DNA of 37,988 nucleotides, from the NCBI RefSeq assembly GCF_008831285.2, contig NW_022204785.1:1-37988 (forward strand), given 5' to 3'. Source of the stretch: Nymphaea colorata. Lineage: Eukaryota > Streptophyta > Magnoliopsida > Nymphaeales > Nymphaeaceae. The notes under the pieces were generated by a model. That model saw only the letters and a list, made by a program, of their open reading frames with translations, had not been told where the DNA came from and searched no databases. Within the stretch, counting starts at the first letter, position 1. Every line of letters begins with the position of its first letter. The translations under genes and the position numbers were made by a program. Below are positions 32,431-37,988 of this stretch, in pieces.

Positions 32431-33130
32431 AAGCCGAACCAGTGGCTCTTCCTGAGCTGCCAAAGGAGAAGGGCAGAGGTGTGATTGTTACCTCTTCCGT
32501 CGCACAACCAGCCCTGTTAAAGGCAAACTACGGGCAGCCCACACTCTCTATCTCCATTTTGTGCCCGGCTGTGAGGACAACGCCTGCCAAAGAGACCCCA
32601 GCAACTGCGGTGAATGTAAAAGGATATGTCGGCACTCCTGGAGCAGTTTGGCTCATTGAGGGCAGGTTTGCTCAAGCCATCTTGAGTCAGCAGGGGGCTC
32701 GAATGGGGGTCAACACAGGAGGGCCCTTCTGCGCTGCCTACAGACATTGGGAAAACAGGGTGCAGGGTCGACAGCTCCATGCAAGCCTATTTATTTTTGT
32801 TGGATGGGGGCCAGGCATTGAACTTGACACTTGATAGCCCTCGGCTAAAGCGACTCAGCAAGGATTCCTCCGACCTCCTTGAAGGAATAAGTAGGATCCT
32901 TGAGGAGGGTGGTGAAAGGGTGACCATATTCAACTTGGGAACCAATGGCCCCATCATGAATGCCTTGAGTTTTGAGAGAACCACCTCATACCAAGGTAAG
33001 GGGCAACCAGTGTGAGGCGAACAGATGAGCCAACTGCTGAGCTGGCCAAAGAGGACAACTAGCCCACAGCTTAACAAACCACATCAATTCGGGTCAAAGT
33101 AAGGGGAAGAGAAACAATTTAGATTTCAGC
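32431..33130 (+). other. Unassigned, possibly the continuation of the gypsy fragment
   Basis: Open pieces at 32,442-32,834 and 32,779-33,015 overlap in different frames. Following a gag zinc knuckle, protease would be expected, but no D[ST]GA active site is visible. I cannot assign a function. Confidence 0.3.
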
Positions 33131-33139
33131 ATAAGCTGC

Positions 33140-34110
33140 CACCAAATTCTACTGGATCCACTGGAGTGCATCATGGGCTACAATCTATCACTATTCTATT
33201 ACTATATGTTGTTGATATCATTCTTACAGGAAATTCACATTCATTTATAATGTCATTCCTCATCACCGGCAGACAACAATTTGCTATGAATGATCTGGCT
33301 GATCTGAATTACTTCTTGGGAATTCAAGTTGCAAGGACTTCCAATGGCTTGTTTATGCATCAGTCTAGATATGCTCAAGACATTATTTCTAGAGCACAAA
33401 TGCAGCAATGTAAAATAGTGAGTGGACCAATTACTGTTGGTTCCAAATCTCCTAAGAAAATTGATCATCCTTATTCCAATGCTACCGCATATCGAAGTCT
33501 TGCAGGTGCACTTCAATACTTGACCTTACACAACCAAATCTCTCCTATGCAGTAAATTTTGCATGTCGATTCATGCATGCCCTAACGATGAAGCATTTTC
33601 AAATCTTGGAACGCATTATACGATATGTTCGAGGCACGTCTCAATATGGTATCCAGTTCTTTAAATCCCAAGATTTGACTCTCCGAGCGTACTCTGATGC
33701 AGACTGGGCGGACTGTCTAGATACATGCCGATCGACTTCAGGATACTTCACATTTCTTGGTCCAAATTGTATATCTTGGAGCTCTAAGAAACAACCAAAT
33801 GTCGCTCGCTTGTCTTGTGAAGCTGAATACCGGGCCCTCGCCGGAGCTGGTGCTGAAATTAAATGGCTTACCTTTAATTTATATAATGGTAGGAATAGAA
33901 ACCACACGAATTACAAATTTAGTGCCAACTAAAAATATAATTCCTTAGGAAACATAGCATGTTGCACTGCATTTTGAAGACATGAAGCAGGTCATTATTG
34001 GACTTGCCAATGAATCCTTCCTTTAAAAGTAATGTGTCGACAGAGATCTAAACAGGGTCGTAGAACTCGACAGGTACACTTCTCGTGGTGAGCTATTTGC
34101 ATGTAACTCA
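33140..34110 (+). pseudogene. Ty1/copia reverse transcriptase and RNase H tail
   Basis: 33,166-33,555 begins at the catalytic motif, here YVVDIILTG instead of YVDDI, and continues FAMNDLADLNYFLGIQVARTS, YAQDIISRA and YRSLAGALQYLTL. A frame change then leads to 33,573-33,932 with RIIRYVRGTSQYGI, LRAYSDADWADCLDT, RSTSGYFTFLG, ISWSSKKQP and EAEYRALAGA, the copia RNase H. Weaker copia tail resemblance runs to about 34,110. Gag, protease, integrase and most of reverse transcriptase are absent. Loss of one catalytic Asp plus frameshifts mean it is dead. Confidence 0.9.
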
Positions 34111-34985
34111 AAGTGCTAGATTTAGACTTTTAGTTCTATGTATCATATATCCTTTACTTCGTGTGACCTTCAAGTATTTAAATTGCATCAACATTACAAG
34201 CATCTATATGACTATGCGAACTTATTTTTTTGGTTTTGTCGAACAAATATTACTTTTTTGGTGATTTTCATTGTCACATACTCCATTACTAGTCTGGTAA
34301 CACACCGTTTGGGTTCACTATTCCCTCTTTTCATGATGTACTTACAACCTTCACATTGTTATAGTCTATTAAGATCTTGGATCTAGATTAGCTACTTTTG
34401 TACCAAAACGAATTCCATCCTGTTCTTCCTCATTTTTTATTGCTAAGTGCTTGCTCATAGGGGATTCTAAGATGGCTATCTGAACTAGACAGTTAAAAGT
34501 TGCCTCTTTATGATCGTCAGTTGTAGTCCCATAATTGTTTGACCCAGGCAACTTCATTAGGTAAGGTTGGCTGCCATGCTTACACTTATCAGTATGATGC
34601 TATGTCTATTATAAGATTGTGTGGTCTTTCATGATCCCACAAACATATATGATATATCTTTAGCTTAATAGAACTAACTTCATGGTCTATTTCAGTTGAT
34701 GGTGGTTCAGCTTAGCTGTTGTTTGCTATATGGGGGAACTCGTCTTGTTCATCCTTCCTTTAACAATACAATGTAAAGCAAAGAATATTTATCCTGAGAT
34801 TTTCAGCATCAGCCGTCTTTGTTTTTCTATTTTCACTGACTTGCGTAAATGACATTGTGCAAATGACATTGTGCTAGTTGTGTTTTCCTTAACGTACTGA
34901 CTTATCATTGACTTTGTTAGCACCAAGGGGGTTGGTGTAGTGGGTAGGGCTTGTGGAGTGCTATATAAACTATTAATGAGCCAAT
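34111..34985. other. Non-coding stretch
   Basis: There is no recognisable exon. A 14-base unit AAATGACATTGTGC is tandemly duplicated at 34,847-34,874. Confidence 0.4.
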
Positions 34986-35300
34986 AAACACATGGTTGTA
35001 CTCAACAAAATGGGCCTGTAGAAGTAAAACACAAGCACATAATGGAAACTCTTTGAGCATTTTTATTTGATGTTTAGAAAATCTTTGTGTTTTACTTGGG
35101 TATACTGAAATCAAACAGATATAGTTGTTGTCATCCCAAGAATAACAAATTATATGTTTCTTAATGATAGTTTTCTTGGTAAGGGAAAAATTTTATGATG
35201 ATGTTCCTAAAGAAGACAATGAATGTGTATTTCTTTACAAAGAAGATGCTTTAGCTGAGAATTATGATGATAGATGTTGTACAATCTGATATGCCTAGTC
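34986..35300 (+). pseudogene. Ty1/copia integrase scrap
   Basis: TQQNGPVEVKHKHIMETL followed by a stop and AFLFDV matches the copia integrase segment around the catalytic Glu (PQQNG..ERKHRHI.E..RALL). Here the Glu-Arg pair reads EV. A later piece resembles nothing definite. Because integrase precedes reverse transcriptase in copia elements, and here it lies 1 kb downstream of the RNase H tail, it comes from a different insertion. Confidence 0.65.
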
Positions 35301-36749
<1,449 letters not shown>

Positions 36750-36842
36750 GTAATCATATATTTATGCATTACATATTTTAGCTACTTGAAGTTACTTATT
36801 CATCATTGTGAGTTGTAACAGTTTTAGTTATTACTCTTTTAG

Positions 36843-37988
36843 GCACAGGTATAGATGGAGCAAATGAGGAGAGAGAAACTTCCTAAACCTTTTGAAGCCA
36901 GAAGAATGCATGCAAACTTTGATTTGATTGATGATCAAGATTGCTTTTTATGTTTTTGTGATTAACATCTCTCAGCAATTGGTTGTGAATGTTCACGGAA
37001 CCGCTTCTCATGCTTAGAGCATGCAAAGCTACTCTGCTAATATAGTCCAAGAAAAAGATATTTCCTCTTCCATTATGATTTGGATGAATTGCATACCGTT
37101 GTAAAAGCTTTAGAAGGAAACCTGACCGCTCTATAGACTGGGCAACTGGAAAGTTGTCCATTGATGGTTTATCCATGACAACACCTGAGAACTCATCTTG
37201 TTTGAAGCCAGAAACAAGTTGCAGTAGTTTCACCAAATCGGGGGAAACATGCTTTGGAACTCTTGCCACCACACAATCAGAGATTGCAGTAAGTTAGAGC
37301 CTGAAGTTGGATTCTTGGGTGAGCATTCAGTTGACTCAGTTGCAACTGATGGCCTTTCTTCAGAAGTGGAAAACAGGAAATGCAATGCACTGAAATATCC
37401 TTCAAAGGAAGGATCAACTTCTAGTGCAAAGAGTCCAAAAGTCCTTCACATGAACGAAGCATGCAAATCTGAGGAAAATGGTTGTGATACTTCAGGAGCC
37501 TTTCAATCAAGTTCAGTAGAAAAAAGCCACATGGCTTCATATCTTGTCAACAAACTACACATAATGAATTCTTTGGAATTTCCATCAACCACCAACTCTG
37601 ATAAGTTATTTCTGATTGGTTTCGGTCATCAAGAGTTGAATCTTGGAATGCTTTCACACATTAAGGATGATACTTCTGCAGGTTCAGGGACTAAGGTTAA
37701 TGCATGCAAAAATTTTCCCGATCTAGGTAGAGAAGGACCTCTTTTAAAGCATAAAAGGAGCACTTCAGATGGATCATTTATTTCTGGAGAGGAGGATAAA
37801 AATGTTGATCACGACCAGAAACAACAGAAATTGCAAAGCAACAATTCATCTAATGCAGAGAGCGATAGAAGTAGGCATAGATATAAGGTCAATGAAGAGC
37901 AGCTTTCATTGTCTGAGGATATATACATCAATAGCTATTTAAGCACAAAATGCTTGTCCGCACCTGAGAGCAATGTATCTAATGCTAA
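36843..37988 (+). pseudogene. JmjC histone demethylase, C5HC2 zinc-finger exon (runs off right edge)
   Basis: After CTTTTAG it reads MEQMRREKL, ARRMHANFD, DQDCFLCFCD, HLSAIGCECSRNRFSCLEHA and YFLFHYDLDELHTVVKALEG: the C5HC2 zinc finger of plant KDM5-type JmjC proteins. Stops interrupt it at 36,852, 36,963 (expected Leu) and about 37,038 (in the expected CSC). After a frame change near 37,133 a second frame covers RSIDWATGKLSIDGLS to about 37,300. From about 37,236 a third frame stays open for about 250 codons to the edge, serine-rich and acidic, fitting the variable linker before the FYRN/FYRC domains, which would lie outside the window. Splice sites are kept, so this is a decayed gene copy, not a retrocopy. 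Confidence 0.88.

Noticed and set aside
36883-37272. Minus-strand open frame of 129 codons opposite the JmjC exon
   Set aside because: The plus strand clearly encodes the C5HC2 finger between kept splice sites. The antisense frame matches nothing I know and is a shadow.

Overview
The window is nuclear DNA from a flowering plant. The evidence is split genes with GT/AG introns, LTR retrotransposons of plant Ty3/gypsy chromovirus and Ty1/copia types primed by initiator-tRNA-Met, and exon fragments of plant gene families. No species can be named from the sequence. No gene here is demonstrably complete and alive. The window reads as a transposon-filled gene graveyard.

Host-gene remains all lie on the + strand: a selenium-binding-protein (SBP1-like) pseudogene at about 1.1-1.8 kb; scattered exons of a VAL/HSI2-type B3 repressor gene (first exon near 2.8 kb, pre-B3 and B3 exons at 10.9-12.0 kb); one isolated but uninterrupted exon of a LacZ-like family 2 beta-galactosidase at 26.2 kb; three unidentified exon-like blocks in matching splice phase at 30.7-31.8 kb; and a JmjC/C5HC2 histone demethylase (KDM5/JMJ14-18 type) pseudogene from 36.4 kb to the right edge. 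SBP, VAL and JmjC copies carry stops and frameshifts but keep introns at plausible sites, so they are decayed genomic copies, not retrocopies.

Mobile DNA fills the space between. (1) At about 4.26-10.64 kb, inside the VAL remains, lies a minus-strand gypsy element reduced to two LTR-bearing repeats of about 2.75 kb around a leftover of gag and protease. (2) At 13,159-24,516 lies a large plus-strand gypsy chromovirus: 3.0 kb left LTR, primer-binding site, gag, protease, reverse transcriptase, RNase H, integrase, chromodomain, right LTR. It is broken by frameshifts, nonsense codons and a changed reverse-transcriptase catalytic aspartate. Its right LTR is followed by a second primer-binding site and gag start. 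(3) At about 31.9-32.4 kb is a decayed gypsy gag. (4) At 33.1-34.1 kb is a copia reverse transcriptase/RNase H tail, and at about 35.0 kb a separate copia integrase scrap. (5) From 28.6 to 29.9 kb is AT-rich microsatellite DNA containing a small terminal-inverted-repeat element and a (CA)n(TA)n(TG)n palindrome.

The genes do not act together as a pathway. The main question raised is why fragments of at least four unrelated genes lie in the same orientation: remains of a fractionated duplicated segment, or fragments collected by a transposon.
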